A stretch of DNA of 64,000 nt from JAJDXW01 sp965243335 (GTDB taxonomy: Bacteria; Pseudomonadota; Gammaproteobacteria; HK1): the NCBI GenBank assembly GCA_965243335.1, contig OZ251545.1:1302001-1366000 (forward strand), written 5' to 3'. Shown here piece after piece: positions 21,032 to 31,654 of this stretch. The notes beneath the pieces are model-generated. The model made no database searches and was not told the DNA's origin. It was given only the letters and a program-made list of their open reading frames with translations. Both the position numbers and the translations under genes were made by a program. The first letter of the stretch is position 1. Every line of letters begins with the position of its first letter.

Positions 21032-21700
21032 ATGCAACCCGGCGCCGGCGTGGCGCGCCTCGACCGCGCCAACGAGGAGCTTCGCGACCGGTTCCTGCGC
21101 TGGCAATGCCGGGTCCGCCAGATCGCGATGCGCCGTCACGGCGGTCGCCCGACGAGCGGGATGACGCCGCTCGCATCCCCCGCTCCGGCTTCGACGCAGG
21201 CTGTGGAATCGGCTTCGGGGCGCGGATCGTCCCTGAATTCGGGACCGGTCCCGGGCTCGGCCCCGGGCGGCGACCCCATCGCCCGGATCGTCACCGTGCT
21301 GTGCAAGCGGCCCGAGCACTCGGCGACGATGGAGCTTCGCCATCTGGCCCGGCGCACGCACGATCCGGCGGAGCGGCGCGCGGCCGCCCTCGAGCTCCTG
21401 GCCGAGCGCTACTACCAGGCCCCGCGCGAGTTCTCCGACACCCTCACCGCGAGCTTCCCGCCCGCCTCCGAGACCGCCGCGAAGCTGCTGGCGGGCGGGG
21501 AATGCCGGCTCGACTTCAAGCAGTTCCGCCAGCGCTTCCGCGTGCACTGTGCGGTCCGGCGCCTGTCCGAGCACGACCCGCTCCGCGAGGCGACGTTCTG
21601 GCACAACCTGCTGTTCAACCGGCGCCTGCCGGCGGACTGCATCGTCCTCGGCTTCGTCCCCGACTGGGGGCGGAGCGATTCCGACCCGCCTCCGCCCTGA
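21032..21700 (+). CDS. Hypothetical protein, 222 residues
   Basis: Starts MQPGAGVARLDRANEELRDRFLRWQCRVRQIAMRR, with a helical, basic N-terminus, then a low-complexity Ser/Pro/Gly linker (residues ~43-78), then a well-composed C-terminal domain containing HLARRTHDPAERRAAALE and FWHNLLFNRRLP. I do not recognise a named family, but residue composition and codon use fit a real gene in this frame. It follows the amidase gene by 65 bp. The linker looks expanded. No signal peptide or membrane segment. Confidence 0.65.
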   Translation: MQPGAGVARLDRANEELRDRFLRWQCRVRQIAMRRHGGRPTSGMTPLASPAPASTQAVESASGRGSSLNSGPVPGSAPGGDPIARIVTVLCKRPEHSATMELRHLARRTHDPAERRAAALELLAERYYQAPREFSDTLTASFPPASETAAKLLAGGECRLDFKQFRQRFRVHCAVRRLSEHDPLREATFWHNLLFNRRLPADCIVLGFVPDWGRSDSDPPPP

Positions 21701-22097
21701 GCGGCCGCTCCACCGTTCCGGGCAGAAGGAGCGCCGGGCGGCGCTTGCGCGGGGTATGTCTTGGGAACGCGGGCGGCCCGCCCACCTTCGTCATTCCCGC
21801 GAAAGCGGGAATCCATGTGTCCTGGGAACGCTTGTGTCTCGCCCGCACTTTTGTTCACGGGCGCTTCACCCCCCGGACCTCCGGTCCGCTGCGGGCGGGA
21901 CACAAGCGTTCCCAGGACGCGCCGTTCCCAGGAGCGCCCAGCGAGAGGCATGCTTGGCGAAAATCCCCGCCGCGCACATGCCTCGGCCGCTCCCTCGCTC
22001 CCTCGCTGGTGGCGCCGCCGGTCCGGTCCGATCTACGCTTGGCGTCCACGCGGACGAGGCCCGATCTCGAACGATGCGGCGAATGGCGAGGCAAGAC
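21701..22097. other. Intergenic region filled by palindromic repeats
   Basis: No gene recognised. It holds one 20-bp palindrome ATTCCCGCGAAAGCGGGAAT (21793-21812), one copy of the inverted-repeat element (21823-21914) and a flanking motif GCTTGGCGAAAATCCCCG (from ~21953) that also occurs, inverted, near 24080. Confidence 0.75.
21823..21914. repeat. Dispersed inverted-repeat element, copy 1
   Basis: Arms TGGGAACGCTTGTGTCTCGC at 21823-21848 and its near complement at 21890-21914. The interior contains TTCACGGGCGCTTCACC, conserved (in either orientation) in copies at 24140-24218, 32398-32476 and 42044-42122. All copies are intergenic. Confidence 0.85.
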
Positions 22098-22916
22098 ATG
22101 ACGGAAGAAGCGGCGTTTCCGACCGGGCCGATGCGCCTGTTCTACCACCCTGCGAGCAGCGCCTCGATGCGGGTGACGCTCTACCTCGGCTGCCGCCGCG
22201 TCCCGTCGTCGGTGGTCGAGCTGGTCAGCACGGGGTTCGAGACGGACCACCGGGGGATCCCCGTCTTCACGATGCCGGAGGGCGACCCCGAGACCGGGAA
22301 GCTCGGGACCACCGACCTCACCGCCTTCAACCCGGAGGGCCGCGTTCCGGTGCTGCTGCTTGCCGACGGCCGCAAGATGACCCAGTCCGGCCCCATCGTG
22401 GATTACCTCGAGGACACGATCGGCCCGGGCGGGGGCCGGCCGCTGCTGCCCGAGGACCCCTGGCTGCGGGCGGAAGCGCGCCGTATCGCGTGGATCATCG
22501 CCGCCGACACCCAGCCCTACCAGAACATCCCGTTCATCATCCAGGCGATCGGCGAGTGGGGCATGGTGAAGGCCCCTCCCGCCGTGCATCCGCTTCGCCT
22601 GCACTTCATCCGCCGGGAGTTCGGCGCGCTCGAATCGATCCTGGAGCGGTGCGCGGGGCGCCATGCGGTCGGCGACGACCTCACCCTGGCCGACTGCTTC
22701 CTCGTGCCCCAGGTGCGCAACGCCCTCCTCGCGGGCATCGACCTCGCCGCCGAGTTTCCGAATCTGGCGCGGGTCTGGGAGAACGCGATCGCGGTCGCGG
22801 AGGTCGCGGCCGTGCTCGAAGCAGCGGGCGGGATCGTACAGCCGCTCGCCTTCGACGCGGGGAAGTTCGAGGTCTACGCTGCCTCTCCGGGGCTGGCCCC
22901 CGCCGCCGCAGAATAG
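22098..22916 (+). CDS. Glutathione S-transferase, zeta-like
   Basis: A 272-residue cytosolic protein with an N-terminal thioredoxin-like domain and C-terminal helical domain. Residues PEGRVPVLLLADG and MTQSGPIVDYLED are the glutathione-binding part. QPYQNIPFIIQAIGEWG and LADCFLVPQVRNALLAGIDL resemble the zeta class, which includes maleylacetoacetate isomerase. The zeta signature SSCS appears here as SSAS (residues ~17-20), so the conserved Cys is Ala while the Ser positions remain. The substrate is therefore uncertain. The ATG was chosen because homology starts there; no aromatic-degradation genes are adjacent. Confidence 0.85.
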   Translation: MTEEAAFPTGPMRLFYHPASSASMRVTLYLGCRRVPSSVVELVSTGFETDHRGIPVFTMPEGDPETGKLGTTDLTAFNPEGRVPVLLLADGRKMTQSGPIVDYLEDTIGPGGGRPLLPEDPWLRAEARRIAWIIAADTQPYQNIPFIIQAIGEWGMVKAPPAVHPLRLHFIRREFGALESILERCAGRHAVGDDLTLADCFLVPQVRNALLAGIDLAAEFPNLARVWENAIAVAEVAAVLEAAGGIVQPLAFDAGKFEVYAASPGLAPAAAE

Positions 22917-23051
22917 GGCGGCGGCCCGCCGCGCTCTCCGGGCGCTTCTTCCCGCACCTGAAAGACGTTCCGCATCCGGCGGCGGACGATGCGGGCGACC
23001 GCCTCCGTCCGTTCGCTGCGGGTGAGGCCGCGACGGGGGCCGCCCCGCCGC

Positions 23052-23948
23052 CTACCCCGCGGGGGGCGGGGCGCACACGCTCTCGTAGGGGTGGCGCTTC
23101 GTCACGAGGCCGTTGTAGGCGAAGACGTCGAGGGTCGCCTCGAACGCCTCGCGGGTGATCTCGACGTGCGGGGTCCAGCAGCCGAGCTTCTGGTAGATCC
23201 CGATGCACCGGGCGAGGACCTCCCGGTCGATGTCCGGGAAGTACGGCTGCTCGGCGGCGGCGATCTCCGCGGCCGGGGCTTCGTTGAGGTAGCGCCTCGT
23301 CTTCCGGTAGGCGCGGACGAAGGCGGCCGCCATGTCCGTCTCCAGCCACGCGGGGGTCGTGGCGAGGCTCGAGAAGCCGCACGGCCCGATGACCGGCCCG
23401 ATCTGGGCGACCACATGCCCGACGCCGTCCGCTTCGAGCTGCTGCGGGAAGGGGCCCTGCTGCTGCACGTACGCGCCCTGGCCCTCCCGGAACGCGGTGT
23501 CGATGGCGGCGGCGCCCCCTGGGTGGATCGCGCGGATGCGCGAATAGTCGATGCCCGCACGATGGCAGGCGTACTTGAACATCGCGAGCGGCTGGCCGCC
23601 GCCGAAGAGGACCACGTCCGCGCCCTCGAGCCGGCGCCACGTGAACCCGGGGCCGGGCTCGCGCGCGGTGAGGAAGAACCCGTCCATCTCGTTCACCTGC
23701 GCGAAGTGGGTGGTGGTCGGGGTCTCGCCGCGTTCGAGCGGGCCGAACCCCTGGCTGAGCGCGGACTGCACGACGTGGGCGGAGCCGTCCTCGAGCGCGG
23801 CGAGCGCGCTGACCCCCGGCGGCGAAACCGACCACTCGGGATCGAGGCCCTCCTCGCGGAGGAACCCGCCGGCCATCGTCGCGATGAGCGGCGAGTAGAA
23901 CGCTGAGAAGAGGGTGAACTGGAGGTTGATGCGGGTCATTCGGGTCAC
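23052..23948 (-). CDS. THI5/NMT1-like substrate-binding protein without a visible signal peptide
   Basis: A 298-residue protein resembling periplasmic binding proteins of the NMT1/THI5/SsuA group: it opens with LQFTLFSAFYSPLIATMAGGFLREEGLDPEW, and has a ligand-site-like LFGGGQPLAMFKYACHRAGID segment. It lacks an N-terminal signal peptide or lipobox, unlike transport-associated relatives, so it may act in the cytoplasm or be exported another way. Start may be the first or second in-frame Met (MTRMTRIN). No ABC permease or ATPase gene is adjacent. Ligand unknown. Confidence 0.75.
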   Translation of the reverse strand: MTRMTRINLQFTLFSAFYSPLIATMAGGFLREEGLDPEWSVSPPGVSALAALEDGSAHVVQSALSQGFGPLERGETPTTTHFAQVNEMDGFFLTAREPGPGFTWRRLEGADVVLFGGGQPLAMFKYACHRAGIDYSRIRAIHPGGAAAIDTAFREGQGAYVQQQGPFPQQLEADGVGHVVAQIGPVIGPCGFSSLATTPAWLETDMAAAFVRAYRKTRRYLNEAPAAEIAAAEQPYFPDIDREVLARCIGIYQKLGCWTPHVEITREAFEATLDVFAYNGLVTKRHPYESVCAPPPAG

Positions 23949-24314
23949 TTCCGGGGTGGCGGGCCGCAGCCCCCGGGCCGCCGGGGCGTCCGGGGCGGCG
24001 GATCATACCGCCCGCACGATCCTTGGCGGGCGGCGGCTTCCGATCCATCGCTCCGATGCGGCCCTCGGTCGAGGCATGTGCGCGGTGGGGATTTTCGCCA
24101 AGCACACCGCTCGTGGGTGCTCCTGGGAACGGCGCGTCCTGGGAACGCTTGTGTCTCGCCCGCACAGGAGCGTGAAGCGCCCGTGAACAAAAATGCGGGC
24201 GGGACACAAGCGTTCCCAAGAGCGCCCGCGCAAACGTCGCCGTGGAGTGAAAAATATCTCGAATCCCGATCTCCACTCTCTATATCAATAGGTTACGAAC
24301 AGCACACCGGGTCC
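23949..24314. other. Intergenic region with repeat elements
   Basis: No gene recognised. It contains the motif CATGTGCGCGGTGGGGATTT (from ~24073), the inverted-repeat element copy 2 (24140-24218) and a 31-bp sequence at 24281-24311 that recurs with three mismatches at 36907-36937. In both places the sequence lies just beyond the stop of a minus-strand gene. Confidence 0.7.
24140..24218. repeat. Dispersed inverted-repeat element, copy 2
   Basis: Left arm at 24140-24165 and right arm at 24194-24218, with the interior GTGAAGCGCCCGTGAACAAA. It is 79 bp, the same length as copy 4, and oriented opposite to copy 1. Confidence 0.87.
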
Positions 24315-25001
24315 TTAAGTGGTCACCTCGAACTCCGCGGGCAGGTCGAAGCCTTCGATGGCGAGCACCCGGGCGGGTGCGCCGTCCAGCCCCGCGAGCT
24401 TGATCGGAAGGGCGACGACGGCGAGCCGTTCGGCGCGGATCGCGGGCAGCCGGTGCACGTACTCGATGTTGTAGATTTCCTCCCCGAGCAGGGTGTGGTG
24501 GACGACGCAGTCCTCGCCCCGGAACGCGCCGCCGCGCACCGCCTCCTCCTCGGAGAAGTCGTAGACGACCGCGTTGACCCCCCGCTCGACGAGCCACCGT
24601 GCGCCGTCCGCCCGGAGCCAGGGCCCCTCGCTCCAGAACGCCGGCTCGCCCCAGCACCGATCCGACCAGCCGGTCCGGAGGATCGCGATGTCGCCCGGCC
24701 GCAAGTGGCGGCCACGGTCCTCGAGGGTGTCGCCGCCGATGCCGGCGTTCGCCCCGTGGTCCGAGAGATCGATGAGGGCGGCGGGCCCCATCAGCTTCCC
24801 GAGCGGCGCCCGGTCGATGCCGGAGCCGCCCTCGATGAAGTGGTTGGGCGCGTCGACGTGGGTCGCGTAGTGGCAGAACATGGACACCGTCGAGCCCTGC
24901 CAGCCGCAGTCCTCGAAGCGGTAAGGCGTGTCGAACCGGACCTCGAGCCCGAGGCGGCCGTCCCCGTTGTGGACGGGGATCGAAAGGTCGATCACGTGCA
25001 T
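24315..25001 (-). CDS. Cyclase-family metal-dependent hydrolase (kynurenine formamidase-like)
   Basis: The 228-residue protein begins MHVIDLSIPVHNGD and contains the metal-binding motif HYATHVDAPNHF near residue 50, the hallmark of the cyclase/KynB family of amide or ester hydrolases. AILRTGWSDR and VVHHTLLGEEIYNIE are further family-like segments. The ATG at 25001 is preferred over an upstream in-frame start because homology begins there. It is the last gene of a minus-strand run after Fic. Substrate unknown; without tryptophan-degradation genes nearby, kynurenine formamidase activity is not implied. Confidence 0.85.
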   Translation of the reverse strand: MHVIDLSIPVHNGDGRLGLEVRFDTPYRFEDCGWQGSTVSMFCHYATHVDAPNHFIEGGSGIDRAPLGKLMGPAALIDLSDHGANAGIGGDTLEDRGRHLRPGDIAILRTGWSDRCWGEPAFWSEGPWLRADGARWLVERGVNAVVYDFSEEEAVRGGAFRGEDCVVHHTLLGEEIYNIEYVHRLPAIRAERLAVVALPIKLAGLDGAPARVLAIEGFDLPAEFEVTT

Positions 25002-25080
25002 GGCGCTACTCCTGGTCACGGGGCTGCGCCCCCGGTCGGCGGCCCGCCGCGCCGGCCCCGCCCCATCGCCTGCGGACGGC

Positions 25081-26121
25081 TCACCGACCCGTGGGCTGCG
25101 CTTGCCGCCCACGTTGCGTCAGGCGGTACATCTGGTTCCGGTCGTTGGGAGCGTCGGGGCGGGTCATCTCCAGGTAGCCGAGCTCCAACGCGGGCGACAG
25201 GTACCGCTGCCGCAGCGATTTGCGGTCTCTCAGCCCGAGCGCAAGGAGGATTTCCTGTAGGGACATCTCTCCGTCGAGCACGGACAGCAGGCGCCTTACC
25301 TGGGGGGTTGCCTGGGGTTCTTCTTGGGGGCTTTCTTGGGGGGTAGCTTGGGGGCTTTCTTGGGGGGTTTCTTGGGGGGTACGGAGAGCCCCAAGAATGG
25401 CGCCCAGCATGTAGGCGATGAACGGGGTGCTCTCCCCGCGGGCGGAGCTGTCCCGGATGGCCTCGTAGTATCCGCGCTGGCTCGCGTGGATCAGGCTCTC
25501 CACCGGAACGTCCGCGAAGAGAGGCTTCCAGCGGGTCAGGATCAGGGTCTGCCAGAGCCGGCCCATCCGTCCGTTGCCGTCGGCGAAGGGATGGATGAAC
25601 TCGAACTCGTAGTGGAAGACCGAGCTCGCGATCAGCGGATGCTCGTCCGTGCCGCCCACCCATGACAGCAGGTCCGCCATGAGGTGCGGGACCCGGTCGG
25701 CGGGCGGGCCGATGTGGTGGACTTCCCCGGGCCCGGCCACGACCACCGGGCCGCGCCGGTAGCGGCCCGGCGCGTCCAGCAGGGCGGCCATCAGGACGCC
25801 GTGGGCGTCCAGCAGGTCGGTCTCGCTCGCCGGGCTCCACTCCGGGTACCGGTCGTAGGCCCTGAAGGCGTTGCGCGCCTCCTGGACCTCCCTCGGCGGG
25901 GCGATGACCGGCCTGCCGTCGAGAAGGGTCGAGACCTGCTCCTCGCTGAGGGTGTTGCCCTCGATGGCGAGGGAGCCGCGGATGGTGCGGATGCGGTTGA
26001 TCCGCCGAAGCCGCGGCCCCGGAGGCTCCCCGGACGCCCCCATCCGACCGATGGCCTCTCCGATCCTCTCGATGAGAGAGACGATCTCCGGGGTGATGGA
26101 GTAGGGCGGAGCCTCCTTCAT
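25081..26121 (-). CDS. Fic-domain protein with TPQ-repeat linker and C-terminal winged helix
   Basis: Fic proteins usually transfer AMP from ATP to target proteins. The catalytic motif HPFADGNGRMGR is intact near residue 177. An N-terminal inhibitory-type motif (S/T)xxxE(G/N) is present as SLAIEGN (~residue 50), indicating class II autoinhibition. After the Fic domain comes a linker of repeated TPQE/SPQE units (residues ~248-276), then a winged-helix-like region (EMSLQEILLALGLRDRKSLR...) ending with a basic tail. Total 346 residues, the usual size for this architecture. The stop of the upstream SMP-30 gene is only 14 bp away, suggesting one transcript. Target unknown. Confidence 0.93.
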   Translation of the reverse strand: MKEAPPYSITPEIVSLIERIGEAIGRMGASGEPPGPRLRRINRIRTIRGSLAIEGNTLSEEQVSTLLDGRPVIAPPREVQEARNAFRAYDRYPEWSPASETDLLDAHGVLMAALLDAPGRYRRGPVVVAGPGEVHHIGPPADRVPHLMADLLSWVGGTDEHPLIASSVFHYEFEFIHPFADGNGRMGRLWQTLILTRWKPLFADVPVESLIHASQRGYYEAIRDSSARGESTPFIAYMLGAILGALRTPQETPQESPQATPQESPQEEPQATPQVRRLLSVLDGEMSLQEILLALGLRDRKSLRQRYLSPALELGYLEMTRPDAPNDRNQMYRLTQRGRQAQPTGR

Positions 26122-26134
26122 CGCCCCGCCCCCT

Positions 26135-27106
26135 TCAGCCGCCGGGAACGCCGCGGGTGTTGACGTAGAGCGCGTAGAGGGACTGGCTCGCGGCCATGAA
26201 CAGGCGGTTGCCCTTGCGCCCCCCGAAGCAGACGTTGGCGCAGCGCTCGGGAAGGGCGATCCGGCCGATGGGGGCTCCGTCCGGCGCGAACACGAGCACC
26301 CCGTCGAGCGCCTCGCTCCCCATGCCCCAGCCGCACCACAGGTTGCCGTCGACGTCGCAGCGCATCCCGTCCGGCGTGCCCCCCGGCCCCGCGTCGATCA
26401 GCGCCTCCCGGTTGACGATCGAGCGCCCGTCGGCGGCGACGTCCCAAGCGAGGATCCCGCGGTGGGGCACGCCGCGCGACTCGACCACGTAGAGCCGCCG
26501 CTCGTCGGGGGAGAAGCAGAGCCCGTTCGGCCCCCGGACATCGTCCGCGAGGCAGGTGATCTCCCCGCTCTCCCCGTCGATGCGGTAGACCGACTCGGGA
26601 AGCTCCGCCTCCGCCCGGTGCCCCTCGTAGTCCCCGAGGATGCCGAAGGGCGGGTCCGTGAACCAGATGGACCCGTCGGACTTCACCACCACGTCGTTGG
26701 GGGAGTTCAGGCGCCGCCCCTCCACCCGCTCCGCGAGGACCGTGATGCTGCCGTCGTACCCGGTGCGGGTGACCCGCCGCTCCCCGTGCTCGCAGGTCAC
26801 GAGCCGGCCCTGCCGGTCGCGCGTGTTCCCGTTGGCGAAGCCGGAGGGGCGCCGGTACACGCTGACCGCGCCGGTCTCCTCCTCCCACTTGAGGACCCGG
26901 TCGTTCGGGATGTCGCTCCAGAGGAGGTAGCGCCCGTCGCCGAACCAGACCGGCCCCTCCGACCAGCGGCAGCCGGTATGGAGGCGCTCCACGGCCGCGC
27001 TGAAGATGCGGTAGCGGTCGAAGCGGGGGTCGAGGGTCTCGATCGCGGGGTCGGGATAGCGGGGATGCGGGCGCCAGCCCGCGCTCGGGGGATGTTCGGG
27101 GCTCAT
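26135..27106 (-). CDS. SMP-30/gluconolactonase-family protein
   Basis: A 323-residue six-bladed beta-propeller lactonase candidate. Metal-ligand positions of the family are visible: Glu in WSEGPVWF (~49), Asn in LNSPNDVVV (~134) and Asp in GTPDGMRCDVDGN (~244). The long central part has the repeated blade strands (SIWFTDPPFG, GLCFSPDERRLYV). Such enzymes hydrolyse sugar lactones or related esters. No sugar dehydrogenase is adjacent, so the substrate stays open. It is upstream of the Fic gene in a minus-strand run. Confidence 0.9.
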   Translation of the reverse strand: MSPEHPPSAGWRPHPRYPDPAIETLDPRFDRYRIFSAAVERLHTGCRWSEGPVWFGDGRYLLWSDIPNDRVLKWEEETGAVSVYRRPSGFANGNTRDRQGRLVTCEHGERRVTRTGYDGSITVLAERVEGRRLNSPNDVVVKSDGSIWFTDPPFGILGDYEGHRAEAELPESVYRIDGESGEITCLADDVRGPNGLCFSPDERRLYVVESRGVPHRGILAWDVAADGRSIVNREALIDAGPGGTPDGMRCDVDGNLWCGWGMGSEALDGVLVFAPDGAPIGRIALPERCANVCFGGRKGNRLFMAASQSLYALYVNTRGVPGG

Positions 27107-27230
27107 GGCGGCTCCTGTCGCAGCTCCTGGTCCGGGCGTTCGTCGGGGGGAGGTGGGCGGGCTTCCGGGCGGCCTGGGGCGGGTCCGGGCGGCTCCGGGC
27201 CAAGGGCCGGGGGCCGGGGCCTCGCCGCGC

Positions 27231-28007
27231 TCAGGCGGACGCGGCCCGCACGTAGTCGGGCCGGCGCTTCTCCCGGAAGGCGGCGATCCCCTCCTGGTGC
27301 TCCCAGGTCCGGGAGCGTTCGATCTGGGTCCGGGCCTCCGCCTGGAGGGCGGCCCGAAGCGCCTCGCGATCCTCCATCATCGCCTTGAGGGCGGCGTACC
27401 CGCCGAGAGCCGAGGCGGCGAGGGCGCGCGCCCGTTCGAGGGCGACGGCCATCACCTCCCCGTCCGGGGCGCGCACGTCGGCGAGCCCGAGCCGATGCGC
27501 CTCGTCCGCGTCCACCCGCTCCCTCGTGAGCGCGAGCCGCCGCGCCGCGGCGTGCCCGACCCGGCGCGGCAGGGTGTAGGTGAGCCCCCAGTCCGGCACG
27601 AGCCCGATGTTCAGGAACGACACCGTGAACTTCGCGCTGTCCCCGGCGACCACCACGTCAGCGAGGCAGGCGAGGCTCGCGCCGGCCCCGGCCGCGTGCC
27701 CGCGCACCGCCGCGACGACCGGCTTCGGGAAGGCGATGGCAAGCTCGGCGACCCGCGCCATCTCGGCGAGCCGCTCCTCCATCGCGGACGGGTCCCGGCT
27801 CCCCATCGTCTTCACGTCGCCCCCGGCGCAGAAGTGCCCGCCCGCCCCGGTGAGCACCACCGCCCGGACGGCCGGGTCCCCGGCCATGCCCTCGAAGCCC
27901 TCGGCAAGCCCGCTCCGGATCTCGGGCGAAAGCGCGTTCCGCGCCTCCGGCCGGTCGATGGTGAGGACGGCGACGCCGCCCTCCTGGTCTTCTCGTCGCA
28001 GGGTCAT
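27231..28007 (-). CDS. Enoyl-CoA hydratase/isomerase family protein
   Basis: The 258-residue crotonase-fold protein starts MTLRREDQEGGVAVLTIDRP. The oxyanion-hole segments GGHFCAGGDVKTM (~residue 60) and GHAAGAGASLACLADVVVAG (~105) are clear. The catalytic acid region reads NIGLVPDWGLTYTLPRRVG, with Asp where PaaG-type members also carry Asp. Likely acts on an acyl-CoA in fatty-acid or aromatic-acid breakdown; exact substrate unknown. A 245-bp internal piece (27613-27857) is copied with about five mismatches at 32105-32349. Confidence 0.93.
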   Translation of the reverse strand: MTLRREDQEGGVAVLTIDRPEARNALSPEIRSGLAEGFEGMAGDPAVRAVVLTGAGGHFCAGGDVKTMGSRDPSAMEERLAEMARVAELAIAFPKPVVAAVRGHAAGAGASLACLADVVVAGDSAKFTVSFLNIGLVPDWGLTYTLPRRVGHAAARRLALTRERVDADEAHRLGLADVRAPDGEVMAVALERARALAASALGGYAALKAMMEDREALRAALQAEARTQIERSRTWEHQEGIAAFREKRRPDYVRAASA

Positions 28008-28469
28008 GGCGGTGCGGCTCCCCCTTCGTGATTCGGACTCTGGTGAGGCGAACGGAGCGCGACCGCGCGTCGATGCCCCCGCCCGCGAGATTCTTCGCTC
28101 GCCGGGCGGCATGTCAAGGCCGGACGGACGGTGTGGCGGGTGCGCTGACTGCGGCGGCGCCGGCCCGGATCCCTGCCGGTGCCCTCTCTGTGTGGCGGTG
28201 TCGTTGCCCAGGACCGGAATACGCACCGCCGCCGCGAAGATGCGCCTGATGGAGACCCACGAGCGCGCGGTCGGGATGCGGTTCTTCCGCAACCCGGCCG
28301 ACCCCTCGATCCGGGGCGGGCACGAGACGTCAGTCGGGATGCTGCTCCGGCGCGAGGGGTTCCGGTGGCTCAAGCCCGCCACCGGGCGGCCGAGGATGAA
28401 CCGCCCCGGGCTTCCCGAGACTGCACTTGTCGAGTCTTCGGGAGGAAAGGGCAGATGGACTCATGACGT
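28008..28469. other. Intergenic region with one doubtful short reading frame
   Basis: About 460 bp between the divergent ends of two minus-strand genes. A plus-strand frame at 28240-28473 would encode 77 residues including RFFRNPADPSIRGGHETS. Its composition looks protein-like, but I see no ribosome binding site, recognise no family, and it overlaps the last bases of the SLAM gene. It could be a remnant. Nothing else is evident. Confidence 0.35.
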
Positions 28470-29819
28470 CTAGAACTGCCGCACGAACTGCACTTCGACG
28501 CGATTGCGCCGGTAGTCGTGTAGCTGTGCATTGGATTCGCGCGCTTCGTTCGTCAGCACGAGCTGCGGGCTGAATCCGCGCACGGTAAAGGCCCGGTTGA
28601 AAATCGATACGCGCAGGATCCGGGTCCGGTCGGCCCGGGATGCGCCCGCGGGGGTGAACGGAGCCCAGTCGCCCTTGAAGCGGGTCCGGCGCAATTCGAC
28701 GCTGCCGCGCAGGGTGACGACCGGCAACGCCATCAACAGGCCCATCCGCGCCCAGCGGGTGGCATTTCGCCGGAGCACCGATTCGGGGCGTTCGCGTGCA
28801 TGGCCGATCGTCACGTCGGTTCGCACGGTCGAGGTCAGGAGCCAGGCGGCCCCAAGGGAGAGGGTGGCCTGCGGCCCGTCCAGGGACCCGCTCCTCCGGT
28901 ACTCGTGCTGGCGCCAGGCGGCGCGCAGGTTCGCCGTCAGGCGCCGGGAGAGGCGGCGCTCGCCCTCGAGGCGGGCGCCGAGGCCGTCGCTCTCCGGCTT
29001 GCCGGCGGTCCAGCGGCGCTGGACGCTGGCGAGCAGGCTCGCCTCGGTGTCCCGGTCGATCAGCCAGCGGGGTCCGACGTGCCCGGACAGGAAGGTCTGG
29101 TCGAAGTCCCTCCCGGCGTATTCCCGGCGGGCGAGGTCCACGCCCGCCCGCAGCCGCAGCCTCCGGTGGAGCGGATGCTGGTACTCGCCGCCGCTCCACA
29201 GGATGACCCCCACCCCCGAGCGGGCGCCCGCGTCCGCGTCGCGGCGGAACGGCACGCCGCGGATGTGGATGACGTCCGACCCCGAGGCCGCGTTGAGGTT
29301 GCTGTCCGGAGCGAAGACCGCGCCGAAATAGCCGCTCCAGCGCCGGCGCGCCCGGATCGCCTCCAGGAAGCGGCGGACGTTCGCCGCCATCGCCGGCGGC
29401 GGCCCGCCGGCCAGCACGCGCTCGAAGTGTTCGCGCGAGAGATCGTCCTCGCCCTTGAGGAAGAAGGCGCGGGCCAGCTCCAGGCGCACGCGCACCAGGC
29501 CGGGCCGGTCGACGAGGATGGCGCGCAGTGCGGCGACGGCCTCGTCGAGCAGGGCGGCCCGTTCCCCTTCTTCTCCGGCGCCGGCCTGCTGCGAAGCGCC
29601 GACGGCGGCGAGGCCGACGAGGAACAGGACGTCGGTGCGGTCCGCATGGTCCGGGGCCAGCGGACGCAGAATCGCCAGCGCTTCGGGGAACCGGCCGTCT
29701 TCGATCAGCGCCCGGGCGTCGTTGACCCGGGGGTCGGAGGACAGATGGGGGCGCTCGGAAGCGGACGAGGCCGAAGCGGGAAGAAGGACCGCAACCGCGA
29801 GGATGCAAACCCATTTCAT
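28470..29819 (-). CDS. SLAM-type outer-membrane surface lipoprotein assembly modulator (DUF560)
   Basis: SLAM proteins (type XI secretion) move specific lipoproteins across the outer membrane to the cell surface. This 449-residue protein has a signal peptide (MKWVCILAVAVLLPASASSA), an N-terminal helical TPR-like region (residues ~25-150, e.g. DARALIEDGRFPEALAILRP), then RRWSGYFGAVFAPDSNLNAA, a DUF560 hallmark entering the beta barrel, and alternating strands to a C-terminal Phe (VEVQFVRQF). The ATG at 29819 is preferred over the GTG three codons earlier. No good ribosome binding site precedes it; instead a strong hairpin plus T-run sits just upstream. It lies directly downstream of a TbpB-like lipoprotein gene, its probable client. 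Confidence 0.9.
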   Translation of the reverse strand: MKWVCILAVAVLLPASASSASERPHLSSDPRVNDARALIEDGRFPEALAILRPLAPDHADRTDVLFLVGLAAVGASQQAGAGEEGERAALLDEAVAALRAILVDRPGLVRVRLELARAFFLKGEDDLSREHFERVLAGGPPPAMAANVRRFLEAIRARRRWSGYFGAVFAPDSNLNAASGSDVIHIRGVPFRRDADAGARSGVGVILWSGGEYQHPLHRRLRLRAGVDLARREYAGRDFDQTFLSGHVGPRWLIDRDTEASLLASVQRRWTAGKPESDGLGARLEGERRLSRRLTANLRAAWRQHEYRRSGSLDGPQATLSLGAAWLLTSTVRTDVTIGHARERPESVLRRNATRWARMGLLMALPVVTLRGSVELRRTRFKGDWAPFTPAGASRADRTRILRVSIFNRAFTVRGFSPQLVLTNEARESNAQLHDYRRNRVEVQFVRQF

Positions 29820-29832
29820 CGTCGGCACGGAG

Positions 29833-29865
29833 AAAAAGGAAGGGCAGCCGCGCGGCTGCCCTTCC
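29833..29865 (-). terminator. Strong hairpin plus T-run between lipoprotein and SLAM genes
   Basis: A perfect 28-bp palindrome at 29838-29865 (arm GGAAGGGCAGCCGC) is followed on the minus strand by TTTTT. It follows the lipoprotein stop by about 32 bp and ends about 14 bp before the SLAM start. It looks like an intrinsic terminator or attenuator that would make the lipoprotein more abundant than its translocator. Confidence 0.8.
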
Positions 29866-29897
29866 CCCGTTTCGGACCGGTGCGATCGGACCTCGCG

Positions 29898-31583
<1,686 letters not shown>

Positions 31584-31654
31584 CGCGTTCTCCCCTTGCC
31601 GAAGGCCAAGGCCGAACCGCCCCGGGAAACCCGGAGGCGGTGCGGCGACAGCCC

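Noticed and set aside
23052..23948. ABC transporter operon around the THI5-like protein
   Set aside because: No permease or ATPase gene is adjacent and the protein lacks a signal peptide.
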